64,000 bases of DNA from Bacidia rubella (lineage: Eukaryota; Ascomycota; Lecanoromycetes; Lecanorales; Ramalinaceae), in the NCBI GenBank assembly GCA_032158265.1, contig JAVTIF010000009.1, positions 930,001-994,000 of the forward strand, given 5' to 3'. The translations under genes and the position numbers were made by a program. The notes under the pieces were generated by a model. The model saw only the letters and a list, made by a program, of their open reading frames with translations, did no database searches and was not told where the DNA came from. Below, one piece after another: positions 34,761 through 45,629 of the stretch; the first letter of the stretch is position 1; each line of letters starts with the position of its first letter.

Positions 34761-35700
34761 TAATAGACTTATTTACTAATAAAAAAATTATACTTTTTTT
34801 TGTAAAAGCTCAATAAAGTCCTAAATAAAGTTATTTAGCAAAGACTGTATTTTGTCTTTTATAGTAAATTATTAATTCATCTTATAGTAGTTATCCGCTA
34901 TAGCTTATTTATAAGTTCTAAGATCTTATTCAAAGTTATTAACTATTAAAAAATTCTTTATTACTGACGTTATAGAGCTAAAAGCTTCTTTTTCAGGGGT
35001 ATTATTAGGTTCTGCTTTAATAGCGGCTAAAACTATCTTAGTAAAGATATTAGATCTTAATAAGGGTATAAAGTTATATAGATAAAGACAAGATACAAGT
35101 ATCTTTGCAGCTATAGATTTAACGGGCATATAAGCTCGCTATAATAATATATAATTTAATAGAAGTTTATTAGCTATTTCATTAAGTAATTAATTAAAGC
35201 GTTTATTATTATTATTTAGGCGCTTGTTATTATTTAAGCGCTTATTATTAATTAGGGGTTTATTATTACTAGTAGAAAAGGAAATAAGCCTTTTTTCCCC
35301 CTGAATGACTATTATAAAATCACTAGTTAAAAGGTCTTAATTATGTACGAAGTTAATTATATAGCATTATTTTAATAGAATCAGCATTTTTATTCTTTCC
35401 TTTTAATATAATATAGAGGATAAGGGATTAGCAAAGACTTTATTAGTATAGTCTTTGCGCTTTTTAAGAAGCTATTTAATATAGCTAAAGCATTTAATTT
35501 ATCCGCTAAGTAATAGTATATAGTAAAAGTAAGTCTTTTTGAAGCTAATAAGCTTCTTAATATTAAATTAAGGTTCAAATTTAGGCTAATTATAGTTAAT
35601 ATTATTGTATTTTTAATATATGCCTTTATAGTTAATCTTTTTAATAAAAAAGGGATTAAGCTATCTTCCCTTTATAGCTTTAATAAGAATAATATTTAAG
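34761..35700 (-). pseudogene. CopN integrase C-terminal region and linker to RT
   Basis: A minus-strand stretch connects integrase and RT. Near 35265-35205 it encodes a simple N-N-N-K-R-L repeat, typical of the low-complexity linker in Copia polyproteins. Open pieces occur at 35578-35390 and 35129-34926, but in shifting frames. I could not place the third catalytic acidic residue (Glu) of integrase. Confidence 0.6.
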
Positions 35701-36317
35701 CTGGCAATTAGGTAGCAGATTCAAAAATAGACTAGTATATTAATTATTTTAGCATAAAAAGACTTAAGCAAGTTATTATTTTTCTAGAAAGTATAAGTAT
35801 AGGTTATAATGGTTTAGCTAGTATACTTAATAATTCTATTTATTTATAGATTATTAAGTATAATAGACTTTTACTAAATATTATATTTAATTTAGTAATT
35901 ATTAAAATCAGCAGCTATATAAACTCTATTTTCGTTAGTATAGAAATAGTATATAAAAGTATTTACTATAGTAATGCTTATACAATAGTTATTAAAGGTT
36001 TTTAATATATATAAACTATTTTTATTTAGTATAAAGTAAATTGCTATTTTCTTAGAAATATTTTCAGTAAAAAGATAAATATACTTAGTATGCTTAAAGG
36101 CGCTTTTAATTAGCTTAAAGATATTTATATAGATTAATTCATTTTGGTATTTGCTAAAGCTAATATGCTTTTTATATAGCAAATTCTTTATATAAGTTTT
36201 AGCGCAGATAATATAATAGTAGTTATTATTTAAAAGGATTTTTTAGAGATTAATACTATTAATAAAGTATAGTAAACAAATAATATTCTATTTACTTATA
36301 TACCTAGTAAATTTATA
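35701..36317 (-). pseudogene. CopN integrase
   Basis: The minus strand first reads the zinc-binding region, with L-stop-Y-K-F-T-R-Y-I from L-W-H-x-R-(L/T)-G-H and I-I-C-A-K at the C-x-x-C side. The core follows as a 96-codon open stretch (36182-35892) with S-F-S-K-Y-Q-N-E-L, I-Y-L-F-T and I-A-A-D-F. This fits the Copia core from (G)-(D/E)-(L)-(V/I)-H-x-D through the (D)-N-(G)-x-E-(Y/F) region. The first catalytic Asp has become Asn (L-I-Y-I-N) and the second lies in the degraded Y-T-N-E-N stretch. Confidence 0.88.
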
Positions 36318-36500
36318 CTATAATATTATTGTTTCTTTATTATAAATTGCATAGCTTTTAACCGCAGTATATAAGGTAATTATGCCGCTATTACTATTAA
36401 TTGCTAAGTAGTCTAGGTTAAAATAGTAAAGATTAGTCTTTTTAAAAATAGCTATAATACTATTATTACCTACTTTAATGCTATTAAATATATATTTCAA
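36318..36500 (-). pseudogene. CopN pre-integrase domain
   Basis: An open stretch of 60 codons on the minus strand. It contains F-K-K-T-N-L-Y-Y-F-N-L-D, matching the (G)-x-L-Y-x-L-(D) signature of the GAG-pre-integrase domain of Copia polyproteins, and runs into the integrase zinc-binding region just downstream. It is one of the best-preserved pieces of CopN. Confidence 0.8.
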
Positions 36501-38867
36501 TAGATATCCAGCTCTGTAAAGCTTAAAGCTAAAAATAAAACTAAATAAGTTATTTAATATATAAAAAATATTATCTATAATAAAATTTAAAATATTATTA
36601 AGGCGGTCTTTGCAAAGTAAAGAAATAATACTTAATATAGTAGTATAACACTTATTATTTTATTTATTGATATTAATAAAAAAAAATAGCTATATTATAT
36701 TAGTATAGATACTAATTTCATTAATAATATAGCAAGTTATATTTAAGTCAAAGATCTAAGTAAGTACTTATCCCTTTTAAATAAAAGCCGCTATTAGTAT
36801 ATAAATAGTAGTATTATTATTGCTAATAACTATAATATTAACAGCAGGTTTAGTATTATTGCCTTATTAGCTATTGCGGAAGTTATTAATTTTAAACTTA
36901 TTTTTCTGGCTATTAATAGGTTATTAGTTAATGCAAGCATTTTCTTATTTTTTCTGGTTTAAGGCTTAACCTTAGCTATTATATTTGCGCTTTCTAGCAT
37001 TTTTATTATAATTATCTTTATATATTAAATAATTATAATAAAAGCGGTCCAGACAACCCGCTTTATTATGTTATTTAATAGTCTTAATAATATTAATACA
37101 ATGTTTTTATCTAAGGTTTATTTAGCTTTTTAAACAGAATAAATTACTAATATTATTAAAGCGCATATTATCTATAGCCGCTATAAAAGTATATATGCTT
37201 ATAGTTGTCCTGTTTAAAATATTGCTATTTAATAAGCAGGTAATAATATAGGAGAAATTATATTTTAGTTAAGGAAGTATTATATTGCCTTTTTATTATA
37301 CTATAAGGGCTTTAGCCGCCGCAGTAAAGGGTTTATAATTTTCGTTAAAGGCATTTATATAATATTAATATTTTAGGCTAAAGCTTATATAAAAAAGCAT
37401 TATAAAGTAAATATTATTAAATTATATATCCCCTTTAAAACTGAATAATTTATTATAGAATTTATAAAATTAATAATAATATTCTTGCAGGTTAAAACAC
37501 TAATTAAAAAAGATATTTAAGAACTTTTTAGTTACTTTATAAATAAAACTAAATCTTCTTAGGGAGTACACTTTTTAAAAAGCTTGCTATACTTCTTTTA
37601 TATGAATAAAATGCTTAATTTTTTAGAAGAGAATAGTATTTATAATTTTTCTAAAGGCTATATAATATGCTTTTAAGTTCTTTTTCCAGTTTTATTAAAT
37701 AGCAGTATTATTATTATTAATTGGCGGGGCTTTGCTAATATATTTCTAGAGTTTAAGTATTTAGAATTTGTTCTTAATGTCTTTGCTTTAGGTAATATAG
37801 TTAGAGTTATCTTTAAGTTTAAAGACTTTCTTAAGGGTTCTAAAGATTTTGCTAAAGTCCTATATAGTTAATTTAGAGTCTTTATAGGCTTTTTAACTTT
37901 AAGTAATTCAGGTTTAAGAGGCTGCTTTATTAATAATTTAATAAATGGTTTAATAGGCTTTTCAGGCTCTATTAATAATTAAGTAAGCTTAGGTTCTTAA
38001 ACTGCAAATAATTCTATAAGCTAAAAAGATTTTATTAGTTTTTAAATTAATTATTTAAGGTTTAATAATAGTAATTTAAATATTTAAAAGTGAAAACCCA
38101 AAAAATTAATATTGCTAGGAATTAATAAAAGAAAAAGAAAAATCTTTAGGGTTAAGTACTTAAAGTAAATTTTAAGCTCTTTTAAAGGCTTATAAAGTAG
38201 ATTATAAATATATTTAATATCTAAATATAGCTTTAATAGTATATCAATTATATAAAATATGTATTAGCTAAGTTTTTTTATAGTACAATATTACTTAAGA
38301 ATATAATATACTATTAGTTAATAAAACGCAATAATCTATTTTAAGCGCTCTAAATATCTGATTTTAATAGGCTAAAGAAATTAATAAAGATATTTAAAGC
38401 CAAAAACTAATAAAGTTTAAGACTTTATTTTTATACTTTCATTTTAATAATTAGCAGGCTCTTACTTAATAGCTAAAGAGGCTAACAAGGTCTTTATAGA
38501 CCAGTTTAATTGTTTAAAAGCAGAGCTATATAGAAGCTAAATAACTATATATAGCTAAGTTATTTAGGTAAATAGCAATGCTTAAAAGCAAACAATATTA
38601 ATATTATAAGCTTTTTTAATAAGGTTCTATAGAAATATTAATACTTAAAATAGCCTAGCGCTTTTTTAGTTTAGAGATAGTTTAATAATAGCTGGCGCCG
38701 GAGTTTTATTACTTTTAATGCTTTAGTTTTTTTATATTTAAGCTGCAGCAATATAATAGCTATTATAGAGCAATCTTTGCAGTATATATAATATGCTAAT
38801 AGTTCAGTATAAATGCAGTTTTTAGGCTAAGTATATGTTTAATTAATATAATATCTTAAAGAGCTTT
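36501..38867 (-). pseudogene. CopN gag and protease region
   Basis: This is the minus-strand 5' half of CopN. Near 37060-36960 a Lys/Arg-rich stretch (N-A-R-K-R-K-Y-N) follows K-A-G-C-L-D-R, reminiscent of a nucleic-acid-binding Gag C-terminus, but no full CCHC knuckle survives. Protease should lie near 36.9-36.5 kb; no D-S-G triad can be read. A start codon for gag could not be fixed. Confidence 0.5.
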
Positions 38868-38888
38868 AAGCGAAGCCGGGCTTATAAT
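38868..38888 (-). promoter_or_regulatory. CopN primer-binding site, half-tRNA (initiator Met) type
   Basis: One base inside the 5' LTR the minus strand reads TTATAAGCCCGGCTTCGCTT. This resembles the complement of the anticodon arm and D-arm side of initiator tRNA-Met (…GGGCTCATAA…), with one G to A change. Priming by an internal cut of initiator tRNA is known for Drosophila copia and yeast Ty5. The match is read by eye from general knowledge of that tRNA. Confidence 0.6.
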
Positions 38889-38889
38889 C

Positions 38890-39010
38890 TATTAATAGTT
38901 AATAATTTTATTAATTAATTAACTAAAGTATATTGCAGTTCGAACAAGACTAGATTAGTGCCAAGTCTACTAGGCCCTTTTAGGCCTAGTATATTGGCCT
39001 AATTCCAACA
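38890..39010 (-). repeat. CopN 5' LTR (121 bp)
   Basis: On the minus strand it begins TGTTGGAATTAGGCC, a common type of Copia LTR start. It is a same-length direct repeat of 32498-32618, with differences that are mainly transitions. Confidence 0.95.
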
Positions 39011-39015
39011 AATAT
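39011..39015. repeat. Target-site duplication of CopN, right copy (AATAT)
   Basis: An exact copy of 32493-32497. ChrB sequence resumes after it, colinear with ChrA from 4094. Confidence 0.95.
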
Positions 39016-41790
39016 AATAGATAATAAATGCTTTTTACTTATAAGAATAAATAATTTTGCAAAATATTAAGAATATTTGCTAGATATTATATCTATTTTT
39101 ATATTATTTTTATAAGTAATACGTTTCTATATTGAATTAACTAATTAGCTTGAGGTTCTTCCGTTCTATTAAGTATATCGCTTAATAGTTGTCGCTTTAG
39201 CTAAAATCTAAATAAAAACGCTTTAAATAATATTGTATTTTTAATAGTTAGTTAATAATACAATAATTTCTTCTAATTCCGGATATAAAATTATAGTTTT
39301 TTTAAATATCTAGCTATGCTAGGTATAGATAATAATAGATATATTATAAAGAATATATAAGGTTTTTTTGCAAATTAATTTTCGGAATTTAATAATTAAA
39401 ATATATTTGTAGTAAATATTTCGGTATTTAATATATAAAATATTTTTATAATAAATCCGTTAGCAAGAAATATCGCTAACAAATAGCTAGCTATAAATAT
39501 TATAAATTCTATAAATATAGCGGAGTCAAATAACGCTCTAGTAAATATCTTATTTTCTATATTGCAATAGATTATCAATTAAGTAATTAATTATATTTAG
39601 TTATAACCGGAGTAAATTACTGCAAAAGAAATTAAAAAGATTATTAACTAAAGAATATATTGTTATTATTTATCCAATAAAAATCGTTATAAAAATAGCT
39701 ATTATAGTTTATAAATAGCCTTTAACTATAGAAATACTAGTTAAACTATAAATTATTATAATAAACCTTTTAAAACAAGTAATACTATATTATAGCCTAA
39801 TTGCGAAGAAACTTATAATAAAAACGACATTATTTACGTTTATAAAGAAATAATCTATTGCAATATATAAGCTTAGTTTTATTGTATTAAAGATAAATTG
39901 AGAATCTAAAGCGAAAAAATAGTTTGAAATAATATTATTAGTTGTTTTAAAAGATTAGTATTTTTTTAATAGCTTAAAACTTTATTAATAAACGAAAAAG
40001 TATTTTTTATAGATCTTCCGATTAAACTTATATAGCTATTAGCTTATATAAAAAACAAATTTAAGTTGCCTATATTATTAATATTAATAAAGTTAAATAA
40101 ATAAAGTTTTATATTTTAAAACGCAAATAATTACAAAGAAATATTATAATATATTTAAGCTATATCTAAATATATAGAGCAAGCTAATATTAAAATCCAA
40201 ATATATATAATATATATAAGTTTAAAATAATATTGCTATAGAATTATAAAATACTATTTTACTGCCTAAAAAAAATGTTAGTATCTGTTTTTTATTAATA
40301 ATCTTAAAGAATAATAAGAGTTTTTCTATAAGATTGCTTAAACGCAGGAATTGCAATAGATATAAAAGCGGAAAATAAAAAAAGAAATATATAAGCATAA
40401 AAGAAAGCAAATATATAATAATCGTTTATGCGAAAAAAGGAATCAAAATTTATATTATTTATAATACTATTAATAATAAAGAGAACTATTAGATTTTAAT
40501 CAGCTATTTGTATAAAATAATTTACTTTTTAATAACTAAATATTTGCTTTATATACTTTTTATAAAAAATATCTATATAGATATTAACCGGGGTTTTTTC
40601 TTTTTTTTTTATTAGTTGCGCTATTATAATAATTTATTTATATATATCCGATAATATAGTAAAGATATAGAAGCTACTAAGAATTTTAAACTTTCTAGTA
40701 ATAGCTAAAATAAATATAGCCGGCTTAATAACTATATTTTTAGTAATAATAATAAATCCAATCGCAGCAATAAAAATCAAATTAGGCTTAAAAAGCTCGA
40801 AAAAAGCTGCTACTATTATATTAATTATTAATAATTATAGTCAAAAACGCCTAACTAAAATAAAGATATTAAAAGCAAAATTAGTATCCGAAAAATTATA
40901 AATCTATAAACTAATTTGCGAATAAGCTTATAAATAGATTTAAAATAGTTTTTATTTTATATAGCCCGATAGTATTTATTGCTATAGCTTATTATAGCAA
41001 TATATTAGTTAATTTTAATACTATAGCTTATTAAATAGATCTATATATAATAAATATTTAGTTGGAAATTAATATATAAATAGGATATCCGAGCTAAAAA
41101 GCTTATTATAGATTTTAAAATCTAATCGAAAATAATAATTAATAAAATTCTTTGTAATTAGAATATTAATATTAGAACGCATGGGAATAGTAGGATAATA
41201 TACTCGAGAATAAAACGTCAACTTTGTTTAGCAATATAATATATATATATTATTTTAGCGCTATTAAGCTAAATAAAATATTAATATATTTTAAATATAA
41301 TAAGAAGTTTATATTAAATAATTTCTTATAAACTTATATTAAATAATTTCTTATAAACTTATATTAAAGAATCTAGTTATTAAATAAAGAAAAATAGCTA
41401 TAACTTAAAATTGAAACTAAAAGGTTTATTTAAAACTAAAATAAATTAAAAGCTTATTATAGAAAATTATCTATAAAATCAATTAAAATTATAAAAATTG
41501 AAAAATAATTTATTGCAGTTATTTATAATTTTAATTGAAAATATATTTATTTATTCTCTAATAAACGCAAAAAAGCTCTAAATTATTAAATTTATTGCTT
41601 TATTCACTAAAAAAACAGAATTATCGTCCTAATCTTAATATTATTTATTTATTTATATATTATTTAATATAAATTAAATAGCAAAATAAATATATATAAA
41701 TATTGGCTATAGGATAAGTTTAGCTGACTATTGTTTCCTAAAAAATTAATATAATAACTTAAAAGTTAAAACTTATTCCGGTTTTATATT
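39016..41790 (+). pseudogene. ChrB presumed gag region, right of CopN
   Basis: Colinear with ChrA 4094-6830. No capsid or knuckle motif is convincing. It contains a 25-bp tandem duplication (41309-41333 and 41334-41358) where ChrA has one copy. Open stretches on the minus strand here (for example 40222-40410) are antisense by-products, because ChrA and ChrB do not keep them open together. Confidence 0.5.
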
Positions 41791-41799
41791 AATAAAAAG

Positions 41800-42070
41800 C
41801 ATAAAAACAGATAAATATAATATAAATAAATATACTATCCTGAAATTCTTTATAAAAGAAAAAACTAATAAAAAAAATATTTTTATCCAATTTATTTGCA
41901 AAGTATATATTATCGATAATCTTAAAATTAATATGCTATTAAAAATAGATATTTTAGGACCTAAAAGTATTATAATCAATATATCGCGCAAAATTTTAAT
42001 ATTTAAGAACTGCGAAAATATTAAAATCCTAGTTAAGCTTTTTTCGCATAAAAACATAAAAATATATTAA
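41800..42070 (+). pseudogene. ChrB protease, C-terminal part
   Basis: The plus frame reads I-V-D-N-L-K-I-N-M-L-L-K-I-D-I-L-G-P-K, equivalent to ChrA 6840-7135. ChrB keeps Val-Asp where ChrA has Phe-Asp, so comparing the two copies helps reveal the ancestral residues. Confidence 0.65.
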
Positions 42071-42699
42071 ATTATTAAATCTAATTATAATTAAATTATT
42101 CCGCTATATAGAATAATACTTGTTTTAATAGTTTTATAAAAAAAATTACACTAGAAAAGTTACTATTAGATTATAATTTTATTTTTTAGCTAGATATAAA
42201 AGGAGCTTATATATATTTCATTAATATATAATTAGATTTTATTCTAATTTAGAATATAACTAATAAGTTTTTAGTCATCCACAAGAACAATAGATTAAAT
42301 ATAATCTCAGAATATAAGAATTAAAAGGCATATTTTATTAATTTTAAATTTTATTTGTTTGCTATAGAATAAGAATTTAATAAACAAATTAATAATTATT
42401 TGTTTTAGAATTCCGGTATTAAGAAAAAAACGTCGATTTAAATCTTAAAACAAAACTGCTTAATAATATTACTATTTATAGGTTTTCGGATAAAACTGCT
42501 GCAATAGCTATTCTTGTATATAAATATCTTTAGTTGTAAATAGATACTAGAGATATAACTAACTTGCTTAAATAAGAATAAATAAAAATGCCTTTTACTA
42601 TGGACTAGTAGTTTATCTAAATAAAGTTTAATTATTAAATATATCCACAAAAAATAAATATTAAAAAGCTTATTATTAAGAAATTTGATAAAATACATT

Positions 42700-43340
42700 A
42701 ATAAAACAAAATGTTTTGGAATCGCTTATTGATTTTTTTTGCTTTTTTAGTATTTATATAGGGCCGGATAAGATTTTAATAAAAAAGGCAAAATTATTAT
42801 AGATATCCGGGAATTAAATAAGATTTTAGTTATAGATAGTTATTTTCTTCCGTTTTAAGAAAATATTATTTGCTTCTTAAATAGCTACTATTATATTATA
42901 ATAGTTAATAGCAATAGTATATTTTATTTATTTCTTATAAAACTAATAGAATGCTACAAATTTATAGTGGTTTTATATTATAGTGCAGAAATATTTAATA
43001 TTGCCCTAATAAATTACAAAAAATATATATTATATATATAATGAAAAATAAATAAAATATTATATAGCTTTGTAAACTTTTACCGCTATTATATAAATAA
43101 TAATATTATTTTCTCTAAAACTTTTAGAGAATATTTAAAGCATTTAAATATAGTATTTAGTTTATTTATGCAAAAGCATTAATTGCTTAAAGTAAATAAA
43201 TCGTTTCTAAGATATCTATCTATTATACTATTAAGTCGGATTATCGATATTTTCGGCCTTTTAACTATAAAAAAAAGAATTATTACTATTAAAGCAATTA
43301 AGATACCAGATACCTTAGAATAATTAAAGTATTATCTAGG
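42700..43340 (+). pseudogene. ChrB reverse transcriptase
   Basis: The plus frame reads I-I-D-I-R-E-L-N-K-I near 42797-42825 (the R-E-L-N-K motif is better preserved than in ChrA) and R-Y-Y-I-N-N-N-I-I-F-S-K-T at about 43083-43125, where the catalytic D-D is N-N. S-F-L-R-Y follows near 43200. Trp and Gln positions are stops. Confidence 0.88.
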
Positions 43341-43439
43341 ATTATTAAACTATCTTTGATCGAATATTCTTTAGTATTTAATTATAATAGAATTATTAAC
43401 AATATGTAAAACTGAGCTACTAAAAAAAAGTCTTTTAAA

Positions 43440-44020
43440 AAATAAAAATAAAAAGAAATATTAAGCTAAAATTAAAGCTTTTAAACTAATTTACGAAAAA
43501 TATAAAGCTTTTAATATCCTATAATAATAGTTAATAGCAGATACTTAGATAGTATACTATAATATCTCTAGATAGCTATTTACCGAAATTAATACTTTAA
43601 AACGAAACTTCGAAATAATAATATATTATATAAAAAAAGACCTAAATAATAATAAATATCTATGTTTATTTATCTAGTTGATTTTATTCTTTTTAAAACT
43701 CTTAAATTAAGCCAAAAAAAATAATTAATTAATAAAATTTAAAATAGCTTATTTAGTCTAAATATTTTATAAAATTAACTATATAATTGTTTATTAAATA
43801 ATTAAAAAGTTTATTATTTTTATAGATTATACCGCTATAATAAAATATATAATGTAATAAGTTTTAGCTCGTTATTAATAAATAAATTTAATTTTACAAT
43901 TAATCTAAGCTTTTAAATATATATTGCAATATAAGCTTAATATCCATTAAAAACTAAGTTCAAAAAATATTATATCCAATACTTTATTAAGATTGCTATA
44001 AAAACGATCTAAAAAGGCTA
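43440..44020 (+). pseudogene. ChrB RNase H
   Basis: Colinear with ChrA 8500-9070. It ends near 43985-44010 in a degraded form of the I-P-D-x-L-S-R-L-L motif. The frame is broken by many stops. Confidence 0.68.
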
Positions 44021-44229
44021 AAAAGCAAAATAATAGCATTTTAGATAAGATATATATTTACTTTATAATAATTATAGAAATATTACTAAAATTCTATAAA
44101 AAACTAATTTATATATATAGAAAAGATACGAAATAAAGCTTTATTTATAAATTGCTCTTATTAAATAAACATAAAAAACATAAAAAAAAATTATATTAAT
44201 TCTTTTTACTTAATAAGCTTATATACTAT

Positions 44230-45190
44230 AAGAACCTAATAGATACAAGAATATATCTTTATATACTATTGGTTTTAAAAAAGTCTATTTTTAAATTAAT
44301 ATATAATAATTAATTCTATTATAGTTTTTACCGGACTTATAAATAGATAATAAAGTCTTACTATTTCTATTATTTGTTTTAACGCCTAAAAAAATATATC
44401 TATTATTGCTCGAAATACTTATTAAAACAAATAAAGCGTTATTTAATATATAATAAATTATAATTAATTATTATTCCTCCAATTATTTTCTATACTATTG
44501 CTATTAATTTCGTATTAGCTTTTTTGAAGCTATTAACCGGCGCTAACTATATTTTAAATGTAACATATAAATATTCGAAAGCTATTAAATTAGTACCAAA
44601 AAAATTAACTTAGGATAGTAATAAATAGGCTAAAGCACTCTTTAATGCCCTTAATAATTAAAATATACTTTGTATAATTATTTCGGATAAAAACCCTAAG
44701 TTCCTTTTAGTACTATAAAAAGAAATTTTTTGTATTTTTAGTACGGAATTGCTAGTTTCGACGGTATATTATTTTTAGATAAATAAGTAATCCGAAAAGA
44801 CGAATTAGACTTTTAAAATAGCTCTATAATTCGCTATTGTGATATTTCTAGATATGCTATAAAATCGGTTAGTTATAAAAATCGTTATTATACTTAATAA
44901 CTTGATAAATATTTTGACTATATTTGCATTAAACGAAGTTATTTATAGTTATAAACTATATAATAGATATATATTTGTTTTTATCGAATCTACTAATCTA
45001 ATAGAAAAATATAAAAGAATTTATTATAAAGCAATAAATACTATTTTATTTATAATAGCTAATATAAAAATCAGATATAACTTATACTGTTAGCCTCTTA
45101 TTCTTAAAAAAAAAATTATATTTTTATTAAGCTATATAAAAGATATAAATTACCTAGAATAAATAATCGAAAACTGCATAATTAGTGTAT
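44230..45190 (+). pseudogene. ChrB integrase
   Basis: The core reads I-I-S-D-K-N-P-K-F at about 44680-44706, then K-Q-S-E-K-T-N near 44790. An open stretch of 63 codons (44902-45093) covers the later core (I-F-A-L-N-E-V-I-Y, from the A-x-N-x-x block, then Y-K-L-Y-N). It matches ChrA 9300-10240 throughout. This is a Ty3/Gypsy DDE integrase, inactive because of stops on both sides. Confidence 0.88.
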
Positions 45191-45369
45191 AAAACTTTTT
45201 AAGATAGTAAAAATCTATAAATTTAATATATATAAACTAAAGCTTTTAGAGAAATAAAAAATATATCTAGTAATATCAGTTATTATAATAGAACTAGCTC
45301 TAAAAAAAGGATTTTTATAATTGACTTTATGATAATAATTAATTTCTATTTATAGAAAACTATAGTAAT

Positions 45370-45620
45370 AGTATAATAATCTATAAAATTAAAAAGATAT
45401 TTAATCAGAAAGTCTTTAGCCTACTAAAACATAAACATAGAAAAAAAGTCTAATATCTTATTAAATAAAAATGATAAAACTATATATAAAATAAATAGTA
45501 TTTATTTAAAAGTCTATTTAGTTTAACTAATTCCGCAAAAAATTTAATTAATAAATATAAAATAAAATTTAAAAAATACTTATAAGCTAAATATCGGAGG
45601 CAAGCTAATCTATAGGTTTT
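45370..45620 (+). pseudogene. ChrB chromodomain
   Basis: The frame reads R-K-K-V-stop-Y-L-I-K-stop-K at about 45440-45470, where stops stand for Gln and Trp, then N-L-I-N-K-Y near 45545. It agrees with ChrA 10440-10640, so the chromodomain belonged to the ancestral element. Confidence 0.8.
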
Positions 45621-45629
45621 TTATCCTGT

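Larger units (their letters stand above)
32498..39010 (-). mobile_element. CopN: Ty1/Copia retrotransposon, minus strand, nested in ChrB
   Basis: A 6.5-kb element with exact TG...CA ends, 121-bp LTRs and AATAT duplications. On the minus strand the order is gag (about 38.7-37 kb), pre-integrase domain (36.5-36.3 kb), integrase (36.3-35.7 kb), RT (34.7-34.3 kb) and RNase H (33.7-33.4 kb). Integrase before RT is the Copia order. It has a half-tRNA-type primer site beside the 5' LTR and a GC-rich repeat cluster near the 3' end. CpG is retained, so it is relatively young, but catalytic residues and reading frames are destroyed. Confidence 0.95.

Noticed and set aside
39396..42698. Several short minus-strand open stretches in ChrB (39396-39578, 40222-40410, 41773-42057, 42438-42698)
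   Set aside because: The element codes on the plus strand here (protease, RT downstream). These are antisense by-products of AT-rich sequence and are not kept open in ChrA.
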